NCBI GenBank assembly: GCA_037127255.1
Contig: JBANSL010000008.1
Location: forward strand, 41,739,373-41,803,372
DNA: 64,000 bases
Source of the DNA: Persicaria tinctoria
Lineage: Eukaryota > Streptophyta > Magnoliopsida > Caryophyllales > Polygonaceae
Direction: 5' to 3'
Part shown: positions 34,106 to 45,192 of the stretch, one piece after another
Position numbering within the stretch: the first letter of the stretch is position 1
Layout of the letters: every line of letters begins with the position of its first letter
Program-made: the position numbers and the translations under genes
Notes under the pieces: model-generated
What the model saw: only the letters and a program-made list of their open reading frames with translations
Database searches by the model: none
What the model was told of the DNA's origin: nothing

Positions 34106-34612
34106 TTAATCCATGGTGGCGCCTTCTAAGGGGAAGACATTCTTTGTCATCAATGGCCCTTGAATCGGTCTTGAGAGTTTGCCTGGATCAAGATCATTGT
34201 TTGACCCACAGAAGGCCATCTTGATCCGCATCATTCTCCCCTTCTTAGCTTCGATTCGTCCTCGAATCGAGTTATGGAAGAGCAAAGGGGAAGGATCAGC
34301 AATCGAAAAGTAACTTCCCTGAGATTCAACTTGAGATGGCGCCAGCAGAATTTGAGGCAAAGGAAACTCAAAAACAACACCTGTCATAGAGAACATTGAG
34401 CAATCAAAAGGAACAATATCAATAGGCTCAATAACCCTATGAACTTCAGAAGCCTCAACATTAGGAACATTTTCAAGAGGTACAATAGCTAACTCAAGAG
34501 AAGCCTCATCGTTGTCGTCAGAAGCAACTACCACATTTGACGCAGCACTGCATCCTACTTGCAGCGCAGGTTCGGAGGTCTTTTCGGGGGAGTCTTGCAG
34601 CGCGTGACCCAC
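34106..34612 (-). CDS. Element E reading frame running through the polypurine tract into the LTR
   Basis: A 168-codon frame on the element strand includes acidic, Val-rich stretches (IVPLENVPNVEASEVHRVIE). It then reads the purine tract as KKGRM and continues into the LTR as IKMAFCGSNNDLDPGKLSRP, ending VFPLEGATMD. The other E LTR encodes the same start and a variant end with LKRKKKASPW, a word also found in the start of F LTRs. No known domain. It could be the tail of a gag-derived frame that uses LTR sequence for its C-terminus. There is no proof that it is translated. Confidence 0.4.
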   Translation of the reverse strand: MGHALQDSPEKTSEPALQVGCSAASNVVVASDDNDEASLELAIVPLENVPNVEASEVHRVIEPIDIVPFDCSMFSMTGVVFEFPLPQILLAPSQVESQGSYFSIADPSPLLFHNSIRGRIEAKKGRMMRIKMAFCGSNNDLDPGKLSRPIQGPLMTKNVFPLEGATMD

Positions 34613-34658
34613 CGTTGGAAAGCTCGTCGAGTCAGCTTCGCAACAAGACTAAGTTGAC

Positions 34659-35225
34659 TCAATTCCGAGGTCGGAGATAACGGGAATCGACGAAAGAAGA
34701 TCGGCGCTGTGCTGTTCTCTGGGCACCGAAATCAACCGAAGGCTCCTTAGGCTCAATTACCTCCTCGTCGGTTGAGGCAACTATAGCCGCTGGAGCAGGG
34801 GTGAAGGCTGAAGCCAAAGCTTGACAAATGCGATCCAACATGGCCTTCTCTAATTCCTTCAAGTCCTCCTCGAGCTTCGCTTGAAGTTGTGCCTCTTTCT
34901 CTCGCCGTCGTGCCTCCTCTTGGCGTCGTTCCTCCTCTCGGCGAGGTTCCTCCTCCTCTCGTCGACGTTCTTCCTCAGCCTCTCTTTGTTGTAGAAGCCT
35001 AATCTGATAGCGTTGTCGACACCTCTTATCTTCGATCTCCGCTTGATGTTGAAGCCAAAGGCGGTGCCTTCGAGCCTCTTGTTGTCGCTCTACGGCTTGT
35101 TGCTACAAAGCTCGTCTCTGCAACTCTCGGCGGTGACGTTGTTGTGCAGCCCATTCCAAAGCAAAGAACTCATCCAATGGATCGGGATCATCCTCCCAGT
35201 CGCCCCAAATTTCCCACGCCATCAA
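34659..35225 (-). pseudogene. Element E gag-like coiled-coil frame (Arg/Glu-rich, broken)
   Basis: Starting near the primer site, the minus strand encodes a frame beginning MAWEIWGDWEDDPD, then a long Arg/Glu/Gln-rich helix (REAEEERRREEEE and REERRQEEARRREKE), then LEKAMLDRICQALASAF. One in-frame stop lies near 35105. The composition resembles the N-terminal coiled coil of plant retrotransposon gag proteins. No capsid core or zinc knuckle is seen here. Confidence 0.45.
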
Positions 35226-36875
35226 ATCAAAACATCAACTCAAAGAAATAAAGAGCGTAGCATAACCTATCTCTGAATACCAATTGATGTATAGCAATCA
35301 GCTAGGCTGGCCAATTGCTAAAACAAAAACGCCGATCTTGCTTAGCTCCTTGATTTCTCTTGTATTGACTGAACTCGAAACCGATTGGATGATGTATCGA
35401 TTCCGTCAAGACCGATCACGTTGGAGGATCGATCTCTCGGACTACGCCTGCGTTGCGCCAAGAATGGGCGTGGCCTAATTAATTAACATGTTGCTAATTA
35501 ATTCATTCAATTGTCAATCACTAGTAAACACGATAGTAGTTTATGATCGACAAGGATGATAGCAATCCTCGTAGCAATGAATGATTGAGTCAACTATTGC
35601 GGCTTGACCCACAATTTGCAATTGAAATTAACTTTGATCGGATGAAAAGAAAACGGAATGCGGGTTGGATTGATAATCGAAGAACCCTTAATCCATAAAG
35701 GGTTTCTTCAATTCTATATTCAATCTGATTAATTCAAAAGGGAATACAATGTTTAAATAGGTAAATAACTAGGGTTTGGTTGGCTTCCTTAGAGGTTAAG
35801 GATTGCTTTACCAAACTATATCCTAACTAAATAAAACTTAATCTAAAATCCTAATATAGAAAATAATAAAATATGATAATTAAGAAAGCCTAAAGAATAG
35901 ACTCTCATAACCAACTTATTTGACCTAACTAAGAAATACTAAAAATAAGACATTCCATAAATAGCTTCAACTAACATAGGAGTTACTATGTATGGAAATA
36001 ACTGAAAATAATAATAATTAAATAATATCTTTTCTTTAATCCACGGTGACGCCTTCTTCTTCCTCTTAAGGAAGACATTCTTTGTCATCAATGGCCCTTG
36101 AATCGGTCTTGAGAGCTTGCCTGGATCAAGATCATTGTTTGACCCATAGAAGGCCATCTTGATTCGCATCAAATACCAATGACTATATAACCCGCCTCTA
36201 CAACCCTACACAACCAAGCGGACAACTTGGAGGCACAAGGAGGGGGCTCGTGGATACTAGGATCACCAAGTCCTGCGAAGTTGATGAACACAAAGCAAAC
36301 CAAGCTAAAACAATACCAATAGTTGCAATCGATGAGCCATGCTTCGAATCGATTGACTTTCACTCATGTGTTTCAACACAAAAAGAGAGTTTTTCTATAA
36401 AATTCAACGTGTATGATTACAAAGGAGGCATTCGGCTTATATAGACCTAACTAGAGCTGAATGGGCTGATTTTAATAAAACTAACAATTATAGAAATTAA
36501 TTAAAATATCCTTAAAGTTTCCTAAAATAACTTAAGTAAGAAAGTTGCTAAAATAGGAAATAAACATAATGTTCAAGACTTAATAAAATCCCGTCAAAAC
36601 CAGCGACAGCTCAAAGAGTGTGATTTTCGACCAAGCTCCATGTCGAATCTGGGAAAACATTCAACAGAAAAGTTGTAGATCTCTTCGTCCTCATTCCAAA
36701 AAGGTATGGTACACCTTAATCTGATAAATATAGAATCCGAACGACCCATTTTACTGAGACGTCGAAAAGTTGTAAAATGTGCCGAACGAATGTAAACGTC
36801 AAGATGATCAAGCTTGCATCTTTGGACCTTCTTCCATGGTGGAGCCTTCTTCTTCCTCTTGAGGATGACTTCATT

Positions 36876-37888
36876 CTAATGAGCTCGAAACATAGGTCCA
36901 TCCCCAAGTATAGGTGTGTCCAAAAGTGTCTTGGATGGTCCTGCATCAATCTCCCTTTCTTGAAAAGGATTCGTCCTCGAATCCAAAGTCGCATATGATT
37001 CCACAAAGACATCCACACGAGCTCCTAGATCGAAAACCTCATGCCCATGGAAACTCATCTCAAGACTGATTGTTGTAGGGATTGACCACTCCTTAATGGT
37101 TATTGTCTCAGCTTCGTCAACTTGTAGGCCATTAGAGCTCTCTACAAAACCAAGAAAATAAATTTTATGAGTGCATAATTCAAATTTCATATCAACTTCA
37201 TCTTGTTCTAACTTAATATGCACTTTGGTTTGGTCATTGATCCCTAAGTTTCCATCCAAAGCTAGCAAGTTTTCATCCTTTTTCAAGGCTGAATTTTCAA
37301 TCATCTCAAGGCTAGCAATATTAGAACAATTTCCTTCATCAATGATCATATTACTAACTATGCCTTTTTCTATGCATTTAGTATGACGCAACTCTTCTCT
37401 TTGATTACCATCACAAGGCATAGGTTGAACATTTAAATCAATCAAAGAATCATCATGCTCATATTCAATGCAATCATTATCATCACAGACAAATAAATTA
37501 AGATCTTGATCACTATTAACATGCTCTTCAATTTTATCAAAAACTGAATATTTACACTAGAAGAAACATGATGTTGAATAACATTAATAAGAGAAATAGG
37601 ATGAGTTTTTTCCCTTTCAATTAGTGGCACTGCATCTCTAGGTGTAACTTCCCAACCTAGTGTCGCCACTCTTTTATTCATCCTTACCACGTCCTCATTG
37701 AACTTTACCAACATCTCATTCATGGCGTTCATGGTGTTCATCATGGTGTTGAACATCTCGGGAGTCACGGTGGTGCTAGAATTGGTGGCGTTGTTGCCAT
37801 TGTTGGCATCGTTATTGACCTGATTAGACATGACAAAGAAAGACAAACACGGAACTATGTAAAAGATTAGTAAAATATAAACACTCAC
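36876..37888 (-). CDS. Element F internal frames (gag-like, unknown), last one entering the LTR
   Basis: Two adjoining minus-strand frames are seen. The upstream one (37442-37888) has a start region MSNQVNNDANNGNN, a Met-rich helix with MFNTMMNTMNAMNEM, and VRMNKRVATLGWEV. The downstream one (36876-37445) has MIDLNVQPM, acidic stretches and EAETITIKEWSIPT. It then reads the purine tract as FQEREI and goes into the LTR as DAGPSKTLLDTPILGDGPMF before a stop. The 5' LTR copy at 55322-55588 lacks that stop and continues with VILKRKKKAPPWEK. No catalytic domain is recognisable. The element therefore depends on another for reverse transcription. Confidence 0.4.
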
Positions 37889-38009
37889 AATGTGTTTCGC
37901 TCACACTCTCTCTCTAATTGGTATGTCACGCTTGCTGGGGCAATCCGCTTTGGGCAAATCAACACTCAAGCAAAAACCTAGCAATCAAAGTATAGATATG
38001 AGAGAATGA

Positions 38010-38290
38010 ATGAAACAAGACTCAAGAGTACTCGAAAAGGGTTCAAGGTACTCGACAGAAACCAATCAAGCACTCGACAAGCTGTAAAGTACTCGATACA
38101 AACAAAAAGAACTCGATCCAAGCAAGGATCAACTCGACAAACAACAAGAAGCACTCGACAATGGGAGATAAGTGCTTGACAGAACAATCAGCAACTCGAT
38201 ATAACACAAAAACACTCGAAACAGGAGAAGAGTGCTCGACGGACTTAAGAACTCGACAAGAGTACTTGACAAAACTGAAAAATAAAAGAA
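38010..38290 (+). repeat. Array of short ACTCGACAA/ACTCGAAAA words
   Basis: About fifteen copies of ACTCGA followed by CAA, AAA or TAC are spaced 15-30 bases apart. The related solo F LTR has a sparser version (GACTCGAAAT, CAAGAACTCAAG) near 32740-32830, which suggests this array belongs to the start of the F 5' LTR. Confidence 0.7.
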
Positions 38291-39449
38291 AATAAGGGGA
38301 AAATATGGAAATTTACCTCTTTTGATTGAAAACCTTTAAGTTAGGATGTTGTAGTTGCAAGGTAGGGTTTCAATTTAGAATTTTGTGGAGGTAATGTATT
38401 TGGTAGAAGGGGTGTGTCGACTTAGGGCTAGAACAAAGATCACCAATTGGGTCCTTGGAGCTTTCTTGCACTAGATCAAACAAACTCTTTTTTTTTACTT
38501 ACTTTTGCCCCTGGTGAATTTTATCCTCATATGTCCAAGTTCAATCTATTTTTTTTTTGAATTTTCGAAACTGATTTTTTTAAGCTAATGCAAGAAAGAC
38601 TCTATAATGGAAGAAGGACTCGAAATTCTGAATGCAATGGTGATAAAGGATAAAATTATAGCCCTAAAAATAAATATATAGACATACTTTGGATAAAATA
38701 GGAAAGTAGATCTATCTTAGCCTTTTTATGATAGTCGATAGATATAATGGAATTAAATCTAACAACTTAAAAAATCTGATTTTTAAATAAGGCAATGGAA
38801 ATAGATAGAACAAAATATCTCAAAGATAGAAAAGATAAACAAACTAGGGTTTGTCTTGTGTGGATGACTGATTTCGGCGAAGCAAGGCTATGGGGACAAG
38901 ATGTTGCCGTCAGCTCTAGGGGCGTTCACAAGGGTTGTGTGCACCTCTTTGGTCGACTCCACGGTCTCGGTTAGGCTTTGTGTTTAGGCTATCCAACCAC
39001 AAACAATCACAAACGAAAGATTAGTGCAATAATCAAATAAAGAACAAGAAGTAAAAGACTTTCACTCATGTGTTTCAACCACAAACAATCGATGAGCCAT
39101 GCTTCGAACCGATTGACTTTCACTCATGTGTTTTGATATAGGCTAAACCTACAAGTGTATGGGGTTCAGTTGTAGTATATCGAGTGTCGAATCACAGGGA
39201 CTATGTGGTATCAATTGTAATTCCAAACTGATTAAACTAAGCCAAACAAATAAAGGACAAATATTTATATGGATGGAGAAAGTAACCAACTAATACTAAA
39301 ATAACTATACAAAAAGGTGGTATTCAGACACAATAGATTCGAAGCAAATCTAGAGTAAAGGATCACCACGACAATTATCTAGTAGATTAATATCGATATT
39401 CGTGCCACATTGTATGAGTTCGTTGAAGGTAGTCATCTAAGGTACTTAC

Positions 39450-39770
39450 TAATCTCCTTTCGGTCTCATAGTAATTGTGCCTAAATTGGTTAACCATCTC
39501 CTTTCGGTCTCAAGCAACCAATTCAAACCCTTTAAGCTCTTAGAACCTAGATCTCAATTGCTTCAATATCCGCTTTTGCGCTCAATTAAATACAATCTCT
39601 ACCTAGAGTTTCTACGATAGCTATTAATCCACAAGGAACTCTATAAAGCTTTCACAATAATAAAATTCCAGGTTCAATCCTAAGGTTCCGATAGTAAGTT
39701 ATCGCCTTTCGGCCTCAAACCCTTATCTAATTGCTCTATTAGTCTTATCTCCTTTCGGTCTCAAATTCTA
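39450..39770 (+). repeat. Dispersed motif ATCTCCTTTCGGTCTCA in LTR G
   Basis: Five copies or variants (CTCCTTTCGGTCTCA, TCCGCTTTTGCGCTCAA, TCGCCTTTCGGCCTCAA) lie within 320 bp of the 3' LTR; four lie in the 5' LTR at about 53800-54070. They are not strictly tandem. Confidence 0.75.
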
Positions 39771-42151
39771 ACATGACTCTAATCAATCATAGAATCAATT
39801 AGATTAAGCACATTAGGATTGAATCTAACAAGTTCTCAAACAAACGAATATCAATATCAACACTACCAAATAATCGTTGGGATCACCCAAACCCTAGAAC
39901 GGAGAAATCAACCAAACATAATATAACAAACGATGAAATAAATTATAGACAGAAATAGATCAAAGTTTAAGATAATATGCAAACCGAAATCTCCGTCCTC
40001 GATCCAGAGTATAATACCGAAAACAAGAAGAAAACCTAAACTAAAACCCTATGGCCGAAGCACTGGTGCGACAAAAACTCCAAAGTCCGAACTCCACTCA
40101 ACTCTCTGTTCATACGAATATATATATATATATAGAAATTTGATAAATTACAGTTCAACCCACATAACTTAAGAATTAAAACCTAACCCAACACTTAATT
40201 ACAAATTCAGCCTATAAGATTCCAATTTGGCAATTTCCGCACTTTGGCTTCCAAGCTCCAATCCAGCCTTTCTCGCTGCTCTGTATTGACTCTCGAATTT
40301 CCACAATATTAGCCTCAAAATACCTGAAATAAATAAAAAGTAGGTGTAGACTCCGAAAATGCAAAATAAAATAAATAAACTACAAAATATGATAAATATG
40401 CATGAAAATGGTCTAAACTAATATGCAAATGCAACCCTAAAATATGACTAAAATAGATGTTATCAAATCACCCCATGCTTGAACCTTGCTTGTCCTCAAG
40501 CAAGAACAAATGTAAATATTCACAAGAAAGATTTCGGTTTCTATCCAAGCAATGCTTTTGCCCATTTAGATCTAGACATTGGGTTCAAAACAAGACAAGC
40601 AAATCATACAGGAGACAAGTCAAGACATCAATTCTAAGACCTCACATAGGACATATTTTATGGAACACTCTCACTCATGTGTCTAAGGTATAAAAGTTTC
40701 GCCCGGGCTCAAATCTTGAAGACTCATCTACCATAAGCTTGAATTAGTGTCCTAACTCTTCACCACTTTGACTATGCACATAAACATAAATCATGAGGTA
40801 TTTTCATGGGTTGTAATGGGGCCAAGGTAAGAAACACAAGGTATGAGTTCTTTGGCCATGTGGTGCTAAATCCGGGAAATAGAACTACTTCCTAAACTTC
40901 AACCACAATTTCAACTTCTTTTCTCAACACACATACCAGATTTCATTACAAAGGCCACATCACGTAATCAAATAAACTCATAAGCTCACAACTTTTGATA
41001 ACCCATTCCCTTTTCACAAATTATCTTCTAGCGATGAAGAAGAATTTATTCTCTTTTTTTCCTGTTTTTTTCTTTTTTTTTTCTTCTTTTTTTTTCATTT
41101 CTTCATCACAAGAAACTTACAACTTAAGCACCCTACCCCTCACTCAATACATAATTGTTGTAGGAGGAAAATCGAGAATGCAAATAAAATAGGAATAAAG
41201 CAAAGCAAAGTAGATTCTGTCCCTTGCAAATGATTACAAGACCTCCTCCTGATGTAGCAGCGGGAAGTCAGGATCGATCCACGAGGAAGCGTGTCAGCGG
41301 AGAAATCTCACTCTGTTTCGACTCCAGGGAACAACTCAATATTGACTAGAGACAGTCGATATTGACGTAGTTCAGTCAATTTAGGGCAGTTCAGCAAGGC
41401 AGTCGATTTTGGCTCAGATCACTCAATATCGACTTAGGTCAGTCAATATCGACTAGTTCTTCCTCAAAATCGACCTGTTCAAAGACACAAACGAGCAGCG
41501 ATCTTTCTGGATCGAAGGTCAGAAGTCAATATCGACCTATAGGAGGTCAATATCGAGTAAGGCAACAGTAGAAAAAAAATAAATAAAAAAAATAACGAAC
41601 AAAGCTTTGGTAGATTTCGGAATAAACTTTATGAAAGAATACTTCCAAGATCGGGGTTTGCAACGGCAATAACCAAGCATGCATAAGGCAAGATAAATAA
41701 CGATAATCATGCAAATTGCATCGAAGGATCAAGCTTTCGCCTTTTCCAACAATTAGACAACTCTTTCAAGAAACCCTAATTGTATCTACCGATTTTATGT
41801 TTACAATCCAAGTTGTTAGCATGAATCTCCATTGAATGGGTAATAAACACATAAAAGGTAGTAGATGCTCAAAACATGATAAAAGTTGGATCTTTACCTC
41901 AAACACGCAGGGCTATCGTCGGGCTCGCCCCAACCCTAGAAGTGGGTGGACTACTCGCGCCTCATTGCAATCGCAGACATTGATTGAAAAGAAATAACTT
42001 GCATAAACTATATTCAAAGTCTTTACAATCCCGGCACTCCAACTTTCGTTGAATGCCAAAACCCTAAAACCTTTGAAACTCCTAAACTTCTCTATGGAAC
42101 TACTTCTCTGCTTCTGAATTGAATTGAATGAAAAACTAGCCCCATGGGCTT

Positions 42152-42159
42152 TATTTATA
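42152..42159 (-). promoter_or_regulatory. TATA box of the B 3' LTR
   Basis: TATAAATA on the minus strand is followed by AAGCCCATGGGGCTAG. The same box is at 49616-49623 in the 5' LTR. It lies between the two palindromic-word clusters, as in families A and D. Confidence 0.6.
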
Positions 42160-44455
42160 GACTTCCTTCCAAGCTAATCTAGGAAGGAAATTCTATCTAT
42201 ATCTCTATCTAACATAGAAGATATAATTCTACTAGAAATAATTATATCTAAATAAGTAAAACTAGATAAATCCTTAGGGTAATTAATTGAACAGCCCTTA
42301 GGATAAATAAAAAGATAAAAAGTTAAATATCTAAAATATTCATGTGTCGGAATCTTCTCTCATAAATATCTCCATCGGATTCGGGATAAAACTTTAAGTA
42401 AAGCTCGGAATCGACCCGGACCCGTCGCTGTGAGTTGGTCGATATCGACCAAGTCTGGTCGATATCGAGTAACTTTTCTCGGCTCTTCTTCTCTGCTACT
42501 CGATTCCGGTTCCTGAGATGAAAATCGAGTCGATTTTTGGTCGATATCGACTAAGTTAAGGTGATATCGAGTAGAATCTTCAGCTTCTTTCCGTCCTGAC
42601 TCGGTTTTGGAAGATATTGAGTCGATTTTTGGTCAATAATGACTTACTGAGGTCAATATCGACATGCCCTTTTTTCTTCACTTCTTGCTTCTGGTCCATA
42701 TCGGTTTGACTCTTGAATTTTTTACCAGATTGAGCCGATATTGACATGTGCTCAGTTTCTCGTTCTGTGCTCAGCTTCTCGTTCTGTTCTTTAAACGCAC
42801 TTTCCCGAGTCCTCGTTCATCGGATTGACGCATATGAGCATTCGTTGGAAAGCTCTTTTCGAGGGCTACAACTCTCATGAAGACATCAGAACTTGACTTA
42901 GAATGATGAATGCCGAAACATGGCCTTTTCTCCAGCTGCACCATCCTTAGCTTCTTCATGAGTTTCCTTTAAGCTCTAAAGTGCGTCCGATTTCTGCGAA
43001 TTTGAACAAAAACTAGTGTAGACTCTATAATTTGACATTTAAGCATAAACTACGTAGAGTCTCTATAAATCTAACCCAAATGCATGAAATGCATGCAGAA
43101 ATCGATATAAAAGTAGATATAAAACATGGCATAAAATATGGACATCAAATCACTCCATACTTAAGCTTGCTTGTCCCCAAGCAATACTTTTGTTTGTCAT
43201 ACAGGGAAAGAAATCAAAACTCTCAACATCATAGATTCGTTCTCATATGTCCCTGCAATCAATTACCATCATCGAAAAGGTACTTGTGCCGCAAATCCAT
43301 ACATGTGCAATAAAAGAAACATCTACTCACAAAATGAGGGTTATGCAAAAACAATTCATGTGACAAAGCATTAATAATCAAGAGGACTTTAATTAAGATC
43401 AATAAGGAGTAGATTGGTAAAAGGCTAAAGGTGGGCAATTTTTGGCAATGTGGTGCTAATAATCCGGGGAAATAGAGTACTTTCCAAACTTTCATACCAC
43501 GTTCATTCTTCATAAGATTCATCACCTTTCTCTCATTCGCTCAATGCTTTTTTTTTCAATATTATGCTTTAACCTCTCTAACCTCAGCACTACCTTCTCG
43601 CGAGTCGCAAACATGAGTGTCATGAATGGCCCCGGATACTCAGTGCTTTGGACTCCTCACCTGTGTGTCCCATCTCACTGAACTATTATCTCAGTAAGCA
43701 GGGTCGATCTACCTTTATCTCCTGAGGTGACCGGATTTTTTCTCACTCATTAAATTTTCCATATATTTCAAACATTCCTTCCAAACTCCAATAATGATAA
43801 CAACAAAACAAACACCATATAATAATCTCCATAATGTAACATCATTCTCAACATAATCTCTGGATAGGAAATAAGGTAAAGAATGGAAAATATTTAGAAC
43901 ATGTGGAGCAATAATTGAAATAAGGCATAATATGGCTTTTGTGATGCATAAGCATAGGTAAGGCTACGAATATAAACAATGAGCATTGTATGTAAATATA
44001 AAGTCCTCTATCCTCTTATCATGCAGCATGTCAAAAGCAACTTCAAATTTTACCTCTTTCGTGGTTTTCAAGAAAATATGCACTTCATTGTGACTTCCCT
44101 TTACTAGGCAATTTCATCCTATATCTCTAATGAATCCAATTTTGCATCGTCGGGTTCAATAAAGCTTCCATGACACTATTTCTTTGAACAATTTACAAGC
44201 ATTGGGAGATGTCTCATAGAACTTTGAGTTTAGTAATTAAGCACAAAATTTAAAATTTTACTCAAAATTCACCATGTAAAACCAAAAACAAGAATAAAAT
44301 ATATAATAATAATGAGCTCTTCCCCCACCCCATACTTAGAATATACAGTGTCCCCACTGTATGAAAATAAAACAAGAGTAAAGGAAGGAACTCACCGAAT
44401 AACGCGCCGTATGGTCGAAATAGGGCTGTTGTAGGTTGCCAGGAGTCGATATCCA

Positions 44456-44785
44456 CTAGGTGTAGGTCGATGTTGACTGCAATTTGCCCAATTCCAGGTA
44501 TGCAGCTAGTCGAAATTGGATGGATAGGTCGATATTGACCAACTTCACTCGATATTGAGTAAGTTTGGTCAAAATTGACTGGTCTGTCTCTTCTGCTGCT
44601 GGGTCGATTTCTACCTCAGGGGTCAATATGGACTGATTTAGGTCGATATTGACCAGGTTGGCTTGACTCCAATTTTTTTTTTTTCGACCTGCAGAATTTG
44701 TTAGTTTTTTCCCGAAAAAAGATAAGATTCCACATGAAGTATTCAAAGTCAAAAACAAAAACAAAACCAAAACCAAAAGTTTCAA
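44456..44785 (-). pseudogene. Element B frame with palindrome-encoded peptide repeats (3' part)
   Basis: The minus-strand frame contains QANLVNIDLNQSILTPEVEI, then TDQSILTKL and VKLVNIDLSIQ. The repeated VNIDL/QSIL peptides come from the GTCGATATTGAC-type words. It is probably the downstream part of the frame at 48196-48537, from which it is separated by solo LTR C2. No known domain. Confidence 0.4.
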
Positions 44786-45192
44786 AGTCCCAAAAATCCA
44801 AAAGTTTTATGTACATGCTCTAGATTTTAGAGTCGCTAGGCCGACTTCTCCGCTTGTGCATTAGCCTGGCTCATCTTTGTCCGGAGGTATAGGTGGGTCT
44901 GGTGGTTCCTCCGGTGGTGGGAACCGTTGGATGTCATCCAGGGGCATCATGTGAAGAAGTTTAAACCTCCCCGAGTGAATGCTCCATAGCTTCACCCATC
45001 CATCTTCCTAGGCTCCAGCTGGCATGCATAAAGGAATATATAAAGGAAATTTGCATACCTCATCATCATACCTCTTCCGCTTCATTGGTTGATTTGTTTG
45101 CACATCTTCACCACAGCAAAACGGTGGAGTGGGAAGAGATATTTCCACCTCATCTTGTGGAGCTTCATGCCACTTTGCGAGGACCCCATACT

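Larger units (their letters stand above)
32343..36171 (-). mobile_element. Element E: small non-autonomous LTR retrotransposon
   Basis: The 5' LTR is 35285-36171 (plus reading TGATGTATAGC to TTCGCATCA). The 3' LTR is 32343-34233, lacking its first 150 bp or so and interrupted by solo LTR F. The two LTRs share long near-identical stretches such as GGATGAAAAGAAAACGGAAT. The primer site on the minus strand (TTGGTATTCAGAG, 35271-35283) resembles the initiator-Met type with one extra base; the purine tract is AAGAAGGGGAGAA (34234-34246). The internal region is only 1.05 kb. E lies inside an F LTR: sequence after 36171 (AATACCAATGACTA) continues family F. Confidence 0.82.

Noticed and set aside
38010..38290. 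CRISPR-like spaced ACTCGA words
   Set aside because: Words are short, variable and unevenly spaced, in a plant LTR element; there are no spacers of constant length and no cas genes.
42771..42959. 62-codon minus frame conserved in both B LTRs (also 50247-50435)
   Set aside because: The two copies are LTRs of one recent insertion, so conservation is expected without selection; the related segment in the solo LTR is on the other strand.
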